A stretch of 14,032 bases of DNA from Candidatus Schekmanbacteria bacterium (lineage in GTDB: Bacteria > Schekmanbacteria > GWA2-38-11 > J061). The notes under the pieces are model-generated. The model was not told the origin of the DNA. It made no database searches and worked only from the letters and a program-made list of their open reading frames with translations. The translations under genes were made by a program, and so were the position numbers. The stretch lies in contig RFHX01000305.1 of the NCBI GenBank assembly GCA_003695725.1, positions 1 to 14,032 of the forward strand, written 5' to 3'. Of this stretch, positions 6,263-13,914 are shown piece by piece (position 1 is the first letter of the stretch; each line of letters starts with the position of its first letter).

Positions 6263-7417
6263 ATGGATATTGCTGAATTTAACGAAAATAAGCCCGGCAG
6301 GATTATAAAAGCTTTGCAAGGATATGAAGCTTTTGTTCCCAATCCACTGCCGCCTGATATTAAACTTAGCTGGAGTTTAGTAAAGGAGATTTCAGATGCC
6401 GAAAGAAATTTAAGCCGCCTTGAAAGCACCGTAAATTTTCTACCTAATCCAAAATTACTCATCAATCCCTTCGTCAGAAGGGAGGCTGTCCTTTCAAGCC
6501 AAATTGAAGGGACACAGGCATCTCTTTCTGACCTTTTCTATTTCGAGGCACTGAAAACCACGGAAAAGGATCTTCCAGATGTAAAAGAAGTATCCAATTA
6601 TGCCTTTGCACTGGAGTCAATCTTCGAAGAAAAAAACAATACAGAATTAACTCTGGAATTTTTAAAAGAACTTCACAAAAAACTTTTCAGAAATACAAAT
6701 AAAGGATTCAATAGTCCGGGAGAATTTAGAAAATCTCAAAATTGGATAGGTCCTAAGGGATGCACCTTAAATGAAGCCTTTTTCGTGCCTCCGCCTCCTG
6801 AAGAGATGAAGAATGCATTAAAGGAATTTGAAAAATATCTTATAACACCTTCACATCTGCCTGCGCTTATAAATATTGCTCTTATCCATTATCAATTTGA
6901 AACAATCCATCCCTTTAATGATGGCAACGGAAGGATAGGCAGAATTCTTACGGTAATGCTTCTTCATAAATACGGGTTGTTATCAAAACCGCTTCTTTAT
7001 TTAAGCGCTTATTTTGAAAAAAACAGAAGTGAATATTACCGATTGCTTCTTGCAGTCAGCCAAAAGGGAGAATGGGAAAAGTGGATTAGATTTTTTCTCC
7101 GAGGCATTTCAGAGCAATCAAGAGATGTAGTTGAAAGGATAAACCTCCTTCTTTCTATTAGACAGCGGTATAGAAACAAGTTGCAGGCAGTCCGTTCTTC
7201 TGCTCTTTTGTTAAAACTCATCGATGACCTTTTTGCAAATCCTGCAATAACAGTCAGTCGAGTAGCTGAATCCTGCAACATTACACCGCGCGCCGCACAA
7301 AAAAATATCGACAAACTTTTAGCTGAAGGTATTTTAAAAGAAATTACAGGCAAAAAGAGAAATCGGGTCTATGTTGCTTCAGAAATAGTCAGAATAATCG
7401 GTGAAAATAAGTTATAA
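6263..7417 (+). CDS. Fic family protein (AMP-transferase) with N-terminal inhibitory motif and C-terminal winged helix
   Basis: A predicted protein AMPylase: Fic enzymes transfer AMP from ATP to hydroxyl groups of target proteins. The 384-residue chain has a Fic_N region (about 40-110) with the inhibitory motif SSQIEG (78-83, pattern S/T-x-x-x-E-G), which marks a class II, self-inhibited enzyme. A flap segment follows (IGPKGCTLNEAFFVPPPP, 162-179). The complete active-site loop HPFNDGNGRIGR (216-227) has the catalytic His216, an acidic residue and both Arg. Residues about 310-378 look like a winged helix (a helix-turn-helix reading ITVSRVAESCNITPRAAQKNIDKL and a GKKRNRVY wing). An in-frame TAA at 6257-6259 excludes an earlier start, and no Shine-Dalgarno is visible. 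No antitoxin gene is adjacent, as expected when inhibition is in cis. The gene is flanked by minus-strand genes on both sides and has its own promoter. Targets are unknown. Confidence 0.92.
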   Translation: MDIAEFNENKPGRIIKALQGYEAFVPNPLPPDIKLSWSLVKEISDAERNLSRLESTVNFLPNPKLLINPFVRREAVLSSQIEGTQASLSDLFYFEALKTTEKDLPDVKEVSNYAFALESIFEEKNNTELTLEFLKELHKKLFRNTNKGFNSPGEFRKSQNWIGPKGCTLNEAFFVPPPPEEMKNALKEFEKYLITPSHLPALINIALIHYQFETIHPFNDGNGRIGRILTVMLLHKYGLLSKPLLYLSAYFEKNRSEYYRLLLAVSQKGEWEKWIRFFLRGISEQSRDVVERINLLLSIRQRYRNKLQAVRSSALLLKLIDDLFANPAITVSRVAESCNITPRAAQKNIDKLLAEGILKEITGKKRNRVYVASEIVRIIGENKL

Positions 7418-7418
7418 A

Positions 7419-8018
7419 TCACAGAGAAGTTATTTCTTTAAATAAATCTTCCACTTGTCGCCTTAAATCATCGATTGTGCCGCTATTGTCAATTACGTAA
7501 TCTGCCCGTTTGACTTTGTCATCAATAGGCATCTGGGAATTGATTCTATTTTCAGCATCTTCCTTCTTCATTCCTCTCAGCTGAATCAACCGTCGCATTT
7601 GCTCTTCTCTTGTTGAAGAAATGACAATAACCTTTTCTACTGTTTTATCCAACTCCGTTTCATAAAGAAGCGGGGCATCAAGAATAATAATATCATTGGG
7701 ATGAGTCCGCTCCAATTCAGCTTTCTTTTCTCTTATTTTTTTAATTATTAAGGGATGTGTAAGAAGGTTGAGCTTGTTCAAGAGTATTTTATCCGAAAAG
7801 ACCATTCTCCCCAACTCTTCCCTATTGAGACTGCCGTCAGGATTCAATATCCCTTCACCAAATGTTTTTGCGACAATCTTCAACAGAGGGCTATCCTTTG
7901 AAAGCAATTCTCTTGCAATCTCATCGGCATCGATAATGTGTGCTCCCAACTCACTTAATATTTTAGACGCTGTGCTTTTGCCGGTGCAGATACCACCTGT
8001 GAGCCCATAAAAGGGCAT
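7419..8018 (-). CDS. coaE: Dephospho-CoA kinase
   Basis: Cytosolic kinase that phosphorylates the 3'-hydroxyl of dephospho-CoA with ATP, the last step of coenzyme A synthesis. The 199-residue protein is of normal size. It opens with the P-loop GGICTGKST (8-16), where Cys11 stands in place of the more usual Gly or Ala and does not break the GxxxxGK[ST] rule. It continues with HIIDADEIARELL (27-39), LDAPLLYE and a C-terminal RADYVIDNSGTIDDLRRQV, all characteristic. The start at 8018 uses a GGAGG (forward 8029-8033) that lies inside the end of hisI, ten bases upstream, so translation is probably coupled to hisI. Only six bases separate the two genes. The TGA ends one base from the TAA of the convergent Fic gene. 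Its presence at the end of a his operon is a packing arrangement and not a pathway link. Confidence 0.96.
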   Translation of the reverse strand: MPFYGLTGGICTGKSTASKILSELGAHIIDADEIARELLSKDSPLLKIVAKTFGEGILNPDGSLNREELGRMVFSDKILLNKLNLLTHPLIIKKIREKKAELERTHPNDIIILDAPLLYETELDKTVEKVIVISSTREEQMRRLIQLRGMKKEDAENRINSQMPIDDKVKRADYVIDNSGTIDDLRRQVEDLFKEITSL

Positions 8019-8024
8019 AGTTTA

Positions 8025-8408
8025 TCAACCTCCATAAGTTTTTTCAGGATCAAACATCTTTTTGCCAACTTCTTCTACAGCACCATTTGATAAATTAATC
8101 TTTCTGTAAAAACAGGTCCTATAACCTGTATGGCAAGCGGCAACATTCTGTTTGACTTTGATCAATAGAGCATCTTTATCGCAGTCAAAATATACTTCTT
8201 TTACCTCTTGCGTATGACCCGATGATTCACCTTTCATCCAATACTGCTGCCTTGACCTGCTCCAAAAATGAGTCTTTCCCGTTTCAAGAGTCTTCTTTAA
8301 AGATGTTTCATTCATATAGGCGACCATAAGGACCTCATTGTTTTCAATATCCTGAATAATAGTTGGAATGAGCCCCTGACTATCATATTTCAATTCTTTC
8401 AAATCCAT
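8025..8408 (-). CDS. hisI: Phosphoribosyl-AMP cyclohydrolase
   Basis: Catalyses the third step of histidine synthesis, hydrolytic opening of the purine ring of phosphoribosyl-AMP. The 127-residue protein is the monofunctional HisI type, with no HisE pyrophosphohydrolase domain fused behind it. Key features are [16 protein letters not shown] (50-65), the Mg-binding cluster DCDKD (75-79) and the zinc ligands in ACHTGYRTC (Cys92 and Cys99, with Cys76 as the third expected cysteine). The ATG at 8408 has GAGG (forward 8416-8419) seven bases upstream. One base separates it from the hisF stop. A separate hisE must be elsewhere in the genome, since it is not here. Confidence 0.97.
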   Translation of the reverse strand: MDLKELKYDSQGLIPTIIQDIENNEVLMVAYMNETSLKKTLETGKTHFWSRSRQQYWMKGESSGHTQEVKEVYFDCDKDALLIKVKQNVAACHTGYRTCFYRKINLSNGAVEEVGKKMFDPEKTYGG

Positions 8409-8409
8409 T

Positions 8410-9174
8410 TTATATCCTCGCGTTTACACCTTTCGATTTTAAATATTCTTTAACCTCTTTTATTGTATATTCTCCATAGTGAAATATTGAAGCGGCAAGT
8501 GCGGCGCTTGCCCCTCCAACCGTAAGCCCTTCATAGATATGTTCCAAAGTGCCCACTCCTCCAGAAGCAATAACAGGAATCCCCGTTTTATCAACGATTG
8601 ACCGTGTAAGTTCGATATCAAACCCTTCCTTTGTGCCATCTCTGTCCATACTCGTCAACAGTATCTCACCTGCACCTAAATCTTCAGCCCTCTGCGCCCA
8701 CTCAACAGCATCAATACCGGTTGGTGTGCGTCCCCCATGAATATAAACCTCCCATTCATCATCTTTTCCTTCTTTCCTCTTAGCATCTATGGCAACAACA
8801 ATGCATTGAGAACCAAATCTTAAAGCTGACTCTTTTATTATCTCAGGTTTATTCACTGCCGCTGTGTTGATTGATACTTTATCAGCTCCTGCCTTTAATA
8901 AATCTCTTATATCTTCCACATTTCTAATACCACCTCCCACTGTAAGAGGCATAAAGACTTCACTTGCTGTTTTTCTTACAACATCAATCATTATAGGACG
9001 CTTTTCGTGAGAGGCAGTAATATCAAGAAATGTCAATTCATCTGCCCCCTGCTGGTCATAAATCTTTGCCTGCTCAACAGGGTCACCTGCATCTCTAATA
9101 TTTACAAACTTTATTCCTTTTACTACTCTCCCTTCGCGCACATCAAGGCAGGGAATTATCCTTTTAGCTAACAA
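8410..9174 (-). CDS. hisF: Imidazole glycerol phosphate synthase, cyclase subunit
   Basis: Cyclase half of IGP synthase. It uses ammonia from HisH to turn PRFAR into imidazole glycerol phosphate and AICAR. The 254-residue (beta-alpha)8 protein has both catalytic acids: Asp11 in RIIPCLDV and Asp130 in VVAIDAK. It also has the phosphate-binding loops TVGGGIRN (78-85) and ASGGVG. The start is TTG at 9172-9174. An in-frame TAG lies two codons upstream, no ATG is available before residue 62, and AAGGGAGG sits nine bases before it, so the choice is firm. The gene overlaps the hisA 3' end by 11 bp. hisH is one gene further upstream, so both IGP synthase subunits come from one message with hisA between them. 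Confidence 0.98.
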   Translation of the reverse strand: MLAKRIIPCLDVREGRVVKGIKFVNIRDAGDPVEQAKIYDQQGADELTFLDITASHEKRPIMIDVVRKTASEVFMPLTVGGGIRNVEDIRDLLKAGADKVSINTAAVNKPEIIKESALRFGSQCIVVAIDAKRKEGKDDEWEVYIHGGRTPTGIDAVEWAQRAEDLGAGEILLTSMDRDGTKEGFDIELTRSIVDKTGIPVIASGGVGTLEHIYEGLTVGGASAALAASIFHYGEYTIKEVKEYLKSKGVNARI

Positions 9175-9898
9175 TCTCTATTGCCTCCCTTAAATTTATC
9201 TTCCCTTCGTAGATAGCCTTTCCTATAATAACACCTTCAAGTTTCCCATTTTTCAACGAATTGAGTTTCTTTATATCTTCAAGAGTTGAGACTCCTCCTG
9301 AAGCCACAATAGGAATAGATGTAAGAGCAAGAATCTTCTCCATAAATGAAAGATTTGGACCTTTTAGCATGCCATCTTTTGATATATCTGTGCAAATGAA
9401 TGCACAGGGATTAAATCTTTCCATTTCTTTTATGAAATCCTCAACATCCGTTGCACTGTCCTTTTCCCATCCCTCTACTGCAACCTTACCTTTCAAGGCA
9501 TCAATGCCGACAACTACTCTTCCGGGAAAATCCTGACAAAGCTTTGCCAAAAGGTCTTTATCTTTATATGCGGCAGTGCCAAGTATGATCCTTTTCACTC
9601 CTAAATCAAGATAGAGCTTTGCTGTTTCATAATCTCTAATTCCTCCACCCACTTCAAGGGCGGCTTTGCCCTTCTTGATCAAAGTTTCAATAGTCTTCAA
9701 ACTGCATGGTTTACCTGTGCGCGCACCGTCTAAATCAACAATATGAATAAGCTTCGCACCTGCTTCCTTGAAAGATTCAGCCACTTCGAAAGGGTCATTG
9801 GAATAAACCTTCTCCTTCGAAAAATCCCCTTGTATAAGGCGGACACACTTGCCATTCCTCAAATCTATTGCAGGAATTATCAGCATTTTTTTATCCAT
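9164..9898 (-). CDS. hisA: 1-(5-phosphoribosyl)-5-[(5-phosphoribosylamino)methylideneamino]imidazole-4-carboxamide isomerase (ProFAR isomerase)
   Basis: Amadori isomerase of histidine synthesis, converting ProFAR to PRFAR for HisHF. It is a (beta-alpha)8 barrel of 244 residues from the ATG at 9898, or 240 from the second ATG at 9886. The shorter form begins MLIIPAIDL, the usual family N-terminus, and places the catalytic acids at Asp8 and Asp129 as in known HisA proteins. Its upstream GGAT also gives a better ribosome-binding spacing, so 9886 may be the true start. Other marks are [17 protein letters not shown], the [10 protein letters not shown] segment and IVASGGVS. The gene overlaps hisH at its 5' end by 19 bp (7 bp if the shorter start is used) and hisF at its 3' end by 11 bp. 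Confidence 0.97.
   Translation of the reverse strand: MDKKMLIIPAIDLRNGKCVRLIQGDFSKEKVYSNDPFEVAESFKEAGAKLIHIVDLDGARTGKPCSLKTIETLIKKGKAALEVGGGIRDYETAKLYLDLGVKRIILGTAAYKDKDLLAKLCQDFPGRVVVGIDALKGKVAVEGWEKDSATDVEDFIKEMERFNPCAFICTDISKDGMLKGPNLSFMEKILALTSIPIVASGGVSTLEDIKKLNSLKNGKLEGVIIGKAIYEGKINLREAIEIVS
9184..9191 (-). promoter_or_regulatory. Strong Shine-Dalgarno that fixes the hisF TTG start
   Basis: AAGGGAGG on the minus strand, inside the end of hisA, lies nine bases upstream of the TTG at 9172-9174. Its strength compensates for the non-ATG codon. Its place inside hisA suggests coupled translation. Confidence 0.8.
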
Positions 9899-10518
9899 TT
9901 TCCAAAGTTTTCGAGTACCTTTAATCCTGCTCTTTGACTTTTCTCAGGATGAAACTGCGTTGCAACAATGTTATCCTTCCAAACACTCGATACAAACTCA
10001 ACACCATAATCGGTCGTTGTCAACACAACTGATTCATCAGAGGGCTTGACATAGTAAGAGTGGACGAAATAAAAAAATTCTCCGTCTTTAATACCCTTTA
10101 GAATAGGAGATTTGCCTTTAATTTTTATGCGATTCCACCCCATATGGGGCACTTTAAGAGTTTCTCCTGTATCCTTATCCTTCATTTTCCTATCAAAGGC
10201 AATAACCTTTCCTTTGATAATATCAAAACCTTCTGTTAAGCCAAATTCTTCACTTGTTGAAAATAACACTTGAAGACCCAAACATATTCCAAGAAAAGGC
10301 TTCCCTGTTTTTATGAAAAACCTTATGGATTCTTCAAGCTCTAACCGTTTGAGATTATCCATACAATCTCTGAAAGCGCCTACGCCGGGCAAAACCAAGG
10401 CATCAGCAGTTTTAATTACAGAAGAATCACTTGTAAGGCAGGCGTCGAGTCCAACATATTCAAGTGCTTTTTGGACTGACCGGAGATTGCCCATACCGTA
10501 ATCAACAACTGCAATCAT
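9880..10518 (-). CDS. hisH: Imidazole glycerol phosphate synthase, glutamine amidotransferase subunit
   Basis: Class I glutamine amidotransferase that releases ammonia from glutamine and channels it into the HisF barrel. The 212-residue protein starts with MIAVVDYGMGNLRSV, has the oxyanion strand PGVGAF and the nucleophile elbow GICLGLQ with Cys79, and completes the triad with His190 and Glu192 in QFHPEKS. VPHMGWNRI and FVHSYYV are further HisH signatures. The ATG overlaps the hisB stop in an ATGA (forward 10515-10518), which implies translational coupling. An AAGGG lies about 12 bases upstream. All catalytic residues are present. Confidence 0.98.
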   Translation of the reverse strand: MIAVVDYGMGNLRSVQKALEYVGLDACLTSDSSVIKTADALVLPGVGAFRDCMDNLKRLELEESIRFFIKTGKPFLGICLGLQVLFSTSEEFGLTEGFDIIKGKVIAFDRKMKDKDTGETLKVPHMGWNRIKIKGKSPILKGIKDGEFFYFVHSYYVKPSDESVVLTTTDYGVEFVSSVWKDNIVATQFHPEKSQRAGLKVLENFGKWIKKC

Positions 10519-11114
10519 AAATCAAGCACACCCTTAGTTGACGGGATAGAGGCATTTTTTCCCGAAATGGCACAAGCCCTTTTTAGCGCAACAGCAAGTG
10601 CTTTAAATATTGCTTCACAAATATGGTGTTGGTTTTTGCCGTATAAAAGAGAAATATGTATGGTAGTTGCTGAATGCACAGAAAAAGCGCGCAAAAATTC
10701 CTCGATCAAGGAATAGTCGAATCCCTCAAACCTCTTTTTTGGCATCTTCACATCATAGTAAAGATAAGGTCTTCCGCTAATGTCAATGACAACACGGGCA
10801 AGCGATTCATCCATAGGTATGAATGCCTCACCATACCGTTCAATGCCCTTCCTCTTGCCTAACGCTTTTCTGAATGCTTGTCCAATTACAATTCCTAAAT
10901 CCTCAACAGTGTGATGGCAATCGACTTCTGTATCGCCTCTTCCCTGAATTCTCAAGGAAAAACCTCCATGCTTTGCAAAAAGCTCTAACATATGATTCAT
11001 AAAAGGTATTCCTGTATCAATCTTGACAGCCCTCTTACCGTCAAGGTTGAGATTGACTTTAATCTTGGTTTCAGCGCTCTCTCTCTTGATATTCGATTTT
11101 CTTTCAGCAGACAT
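10515..11114 (-). CDS. hisB: Imidazoleglycerol-phosphate dehydratase
   Basis: Dehydrates imidazole glycerol phosphate to imidazole acetol phosphate. It is the monofunctional form, without the histidinol-phosphatase domain found in enterobacteria. From ATG 11114 the protein has 199 residues, typical for this form. Metal-binding motifs are visible: MNHML (39-43), DCHHTVED (65-72) and NQHHICEAIFKA (161-172), with FIPMDE (98-103) and SVHSATTIH in between. I placed the start at 11114 because a GAGG lies eight bases upstream (forward 11123-11126). An alternative in-frame TTG at 11144 would add ten residues without any ribosome-binding site. It is the first gene of the hisB-H-A-F-I-coaE operon. No leader peptide, attenuator or T-box fits in the short upstream region. 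Confidence 0.96.
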   Translation of the reverse strand: MSAERKSNIKRESAETKIKVNLNLDGKRAVKIDTGIPFMNHMLELFAKHGGFSLRIQGRGDTEVDCHHTVEDLGIVIGQAFRKALGKRKGIERYGEAFIPMDESLARVVIDISGRPYLYYDVKMPKKRFEGFDYSLIEEFLRAFSVHSATTIHISLLYGKNQHHICEAIFKALAVALKRACAISGKNASIPSTKGVLDL

Positions 11115-11122
11115 ATTATCAA

Positions 11123-11126
11123 CCTC
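11123..11126 (-). promoter_or_regulatory. Shine-Dalgarno that decides the hisB start
   Basis: GAGG on the minus strand lies eight bases before the ATG at 11114 and downstream of the alternative TTG at 11144. It therefore favours the shorter protein. Confidence 0.6.
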
Positions 11127-11154
11127 AGAATTTTTTTTAATCAATTTTTAAAAT

Positions 11155-11181
11155 ATCATAAATTGGCAATTAAGTATTCAA
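11155..11181 (-). promoter_or_regulatory. Weak promoter candidate for the his operon
   Basis: On the minus strand TTGAAT (forward 11176-11181) and TATGAT (forward 11155-11160) are 15 bp apart, shorter than ideal. The spacer contains AATTGGCAATT (11161-11171), a 5-1-5 palindrome that could be an operator. Transcription would start about 35 bases before the hisB ATG. Confidence 0.3.
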
Positions 11182-11217
11182 AAAAATGTCTATCGATTTC
11201 TATTTCTTGAAATATCC

Positions 11218-11246
11218 TTGCCATAAGAGTATTCATTAAATAGAAT
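11218..11246 (+). promoter_or_regulatory. Sigma70-type promoter candidate for the histidine kinase
   Basis: TTGCCA (11218-11223) and TAGAAT (11241-11246) are 17 bp apart, each one mismatch from consensus. The predicted start near 11253 gives a leader of about 43 bases. A second, overlapping pair, TTGAAA (11207-11212) and TATTCA (11230-11235), also has 17-bp spacing. Confidence 0.45.
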
Positions 11247-11295
11247 TCTATAACAGGTCAAAAGTTAAATAAACGAGGGAATAGGCAAAGTTATT

Positions 11296-13914
11296 ATGAC
11301 AAAAAATTTGAAAACTTTTTTGCTCAAAAGAGTCTTAGTACATATTGCTTTAATCGTCCTTCTAATTACATTCTTCCTCTATATAGTTAGCCAAATTTAC
11401 ACACTAAATATGGATGAGCTAAAAAAGGAATATACAAACCGACAGCTTCTCATAACCTTTCAATCGGCAAAGCAGATAAAAACTTATTTTGAAGATTTGA
11501 GCAGAGAATTCAGTCTTATCCATACAATTGTCAAGATGGGACAGATGGCTATAAAGAAAGATGCAGATTTAGTATTGGACACAGCATCCTATCTCGGAGA
11601 GGTGGAGAGGGAGGAAATTGATACCTATTTTGCCGCTGATGGGAACGGGATTTTAATTTGGAATTCTGAAAATAACAGCAAATTTGCAATCGAAATTCCA
11701 GCTAAAATCCTCAACACATTAAAAACAAACAAAAAATTGAATTACTTTCTCTTTAGAGGCTTGAAGGATAAAAATGGGAATATAAGTAGTGAAAAAATAA
11801 TTTTTCTGAAGCCCTTTTTCGACAATCCAAAAAATCCCGAAAAATTGACGAGAATTGCAGGTGCTGTAATAAACCTGAAAAGTCTCTTTGATAAATTTGT
11901 AAAGCCAATAATGGCTGACAATGATATGTCAGCTTGGGTTATTTCTTCTGAAGGAATAATCCTTTATCTTCCAAGACACGAAAAGATGGTAAGCAACAGC
12001 ATATTCAAAACAGATGAAAGCTGTTTCAAATGCCATAAAAATTTTAAAACGGAAAATAAAATTCTAACCAACAATCAGTTCAAGGGGTCCTATTTTATTA
12101 AAAGACGCTCAATGCTTGTATCATCATCAACCTCCGATAATCCCGGCTTATCCTTCAAAGTGGTTACAAGCACCCCTCTCGCTTCTGTGGCGAGACGCGC
12201 ACGATTGAGCTATCTCTATATGATTATTCTTTCAGTATCAGTAATTCTTGCCTTAATAATTTCAGGAGGATACACAATCAGGGTAAACCGCAAAAGGGCG
12301 AACGCCCTTCGCGAAAAGCTCCGAGATCAGGAAGAAATCCTCTACTTGAAAGAATTCAATGAAAATATCATAAGGAATCTGCCTGTTGGAATAGTAGTCA
12401 TTGATAAGGAAAGAAAAGTTCAGACAGTAAACAATGAAATTATAAGAATGGGAGAAAAGACAGGGCTCAACTGGTCATATGATATGCTGGGAAAAGATGT
12501 AGCAGAAACAATGCCTGAAAATTTAAGGGAATCTGCCATTTCAAACTACAATTATGTTTTAAAAGAAGGCAATCAGTATCTGAACCCAATGATTGTCTTT
12601 AAAGGCAGCAAAGGAAAGCTTTTGTGTTCTGTAAGAATAAGTCCTCTGAGGGATGCAAAAAACAATATCGTTGGTGCAATCATAATGCGTGAAGATATAA
12701 CTGAACAGAAGCGCCTCGAAGCTGAAATAAAGGAAACGAAAGATTACTTGGAAAAAGTCTTTGAAGCATCTGTTGACGGTATCATAGTTACAGACGAAAA
12801 AGGATACATAAGAATGGCTAACGATGCTGTATGTAAAATGCTTGGATATGAAAAGGAAGAACTCATTGGGATGTATACAACCGAACTTTCCACGAAAGAA
12901 TCTCAGCACATTCAGGACCAGCTGAACATATTGGAAACACTGAGGAAAGAGGGCAAAAGCGCCCCTACTGAAGTCACTTACAGGCGTAAGGACGGTACCT
13001 TTATCCCTATCGAGCAAAGCACAGCTTTTGTTTATGATGACAAAGGGAACCTTGTTGGCGCAGTGGCTGGAATGAGGGATCTCACAGAAAAAAAGAAAGC
13101 TGAAGAAAGACAAAAAGAACTTCAACAGCGACTCATTCATTCTGAAAAACTCGCCTCTATTGGCCGCCTTGCAGGAGGAATCGCCCACGAAATCAACAAC
13201 CCTTTAAGCGGTGTTATAACAAATCTTGGGATGATAAAAGATATAGTTGTGCCTGATCCGGGAGAAATTCTCAAAGAATGCGAGCAGGCAAATGCCGGTG
13301 CGGAATGCACTAAAAAGATGGCAGAGTTCTATGAAAAATATCTCAAGCTTGAAAAAAAGAGACAGCGCCTTCTTGAAACTGCCTATAAGGGAGGAGATAG
13401 ATGTAAAAAGATTATCCAAGACCTTCTCGTCTTTGCACGGCCATCGGCTAAACGAGAAGAAGAAGAAATAAATTTAAATACCTGCATCGAAGAAAGTCTC
13501 GAAATCATTCACAATCAGCTCATTTTGAACAATATAACTGTAAATAAAAAACTGAGTGAAGGATTAAAGCCCATAAAAGGAGTCAAAAAAGAGCTTGATC
13601 AAATTTTTCTCAATTTCTTTGTAAATGCCTTTCATGCTATGAAACCTGATGGAGGTGAATTGTCAATCGAAAGTTTCAATGACAACAGTAATGTAGTAGT
13701 GAAAGTTTCAGATACGGGCTGTGGAATGACTCCTGAAGTGATGAATAAAATCTTTGACCCCTTCTTTACCACAAAAGATGTGGGAAGCGGCACAGGTTTG
13801 GGACTTTCTATTGTCTATGAAATAATACAAAATCACAATGGTACAATCGATGTAAAAAGCAAAGTCAATGAAGGCACCACATTTACCCTAAAATTTCCTG
13901 TAGCACAGAAATAG
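11296..13914 (+). CDS. Membrane sensor histidine kinase with periplasmic haem c motif and two PAS domains
   Basis: An 872-residue sensor kinase that would autophosphorylate and pass phosphate to a response regulator not found in the window. Order of parts: a transmembrane helix (about 13-33), an extracytoplasmic sensor region (about 34-302) containing CFKCH (243-247), the CxxCH motif for covalent haem c, then a second membrane helix (about 305-325) and a short charged linker. PAS 1 follows (about 354-470, NLPVGIVVID to MREDITEQ), then PAS 2 (about 482-600, ASVDGIIVTD to MRDLTEKK). The HisKA helix carries His631 in GGIAHEINNPLSG. The ATPase domain has N-box NFFVNAFHAM (773-782), DTGCGM (806-811), FDPFFTTK and GTGLGLSI. 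Between His631 and GDRCKKIIQDLL about 30 extra residues are inserted, including Cys662 and Cys671. A short TAGG precedes the ATG at 11296. The kinase core is certain; haem attachment is inferred from the motif and its periplasmic position. Confidence 0.93.
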   Translation: MTKNLKTFLLKRVLVHIALIVLLITFFLYIVSQIYTLNMDELKKEYTNRQLLITFQSAKQIKTYFEDLSREFSLIHTIVKMGQMAIKKDADLVLDTASYLGEVEREEIDTYFAADGNGILIWNSENNSKFAIEIPAKILNTLKTNKKLNYFLFRGLKDKNGNISSEKIIFLKPFFDNPKNPEKLTRIAGAVINLKSLFDKFVKPIMADNDMSAWVISSEGIILYLPRHEKMVSNSIFKTDESCFKCHKNFKTENKILTNNQFKGSYFIKRRSMLVSSSTSDNPGLSFKVVTSTPLASVARRARLSYLYMIILSVSVILALIISGGYTIRVNRKRANALREKLRDQEEILYLKEFNENIIRNLPVGIVVIDKERKVQTVNNEIIRMGEKTGLNWSYDMLGKDVAETMPENLRESAISNYNYVLKEGNQYLNPMIVFKGSKGKLLCSVRISPLRDAKNNIVGAIIMREDITEQKRLEAEIKETKDYLEKVFEASVDGIIVTDEKGYIRMANDAVCKMLGYEKEELIGMYTTELSTKESQHIQDQLNILETLRKEGKSAPTEVTYRRKDGTFIPIEQSTAFVYDDKGNLVGAVAGMRDLTEKKKAEERQKELQQRLIHSEKLASIGRLAGGIAHEINNPLSGVITNLGMIKDIVVPDPGEILKECEQANAGAECTKKMAEFYEKYLKLEKKRQRLLETAYKGGDRCKKIIQDLLVFARPSAKREEEEINLNTCIEESLEIIHNQLILNNITVNKKLSEGLKPIKGVKKELDQIFLNFFVNAFHAMKPDGGELSIESFNDNSNVVVKVSDTGCGMTPEVMNKIFDPFFTTKDVGSGTGLGLSIVYEIIQNHNGTIDVKSKVNEGTTFTLKFPVAQK

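Noticed and set aside
6208-6465. 85-codon minus-strand frame opposite the start of the Fic gene, as a possible antitoxin
   Set aside because: It is antisense to conserved Fic coding sequence, has no Fic-antitoxin motif, and the Fic protein already contains its own inhibitory motif.
8000-8033. HisE domain after HisI
   Set aside because: HisI ends at YGG and its stop is followed directly by coaE, so no HisE sequence is present.
11115-11144. In-frame TTG start for a longer HisB
   Set aside because: It lies upstream of the only good Shine-Dalgarno, has none of its own, and the extra ten residues are not family-like. The ATG at 11114 is better.
12559-13188. 209-codon open frame on the minus strand inside the histidine kinase
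   Set aside because: It mirrors the conserved PAS and HisKA coding sequence, its product is a Phe/Ser/Cys-rich string typical of antisense frames, and it has no ribosome-binding site or family features.
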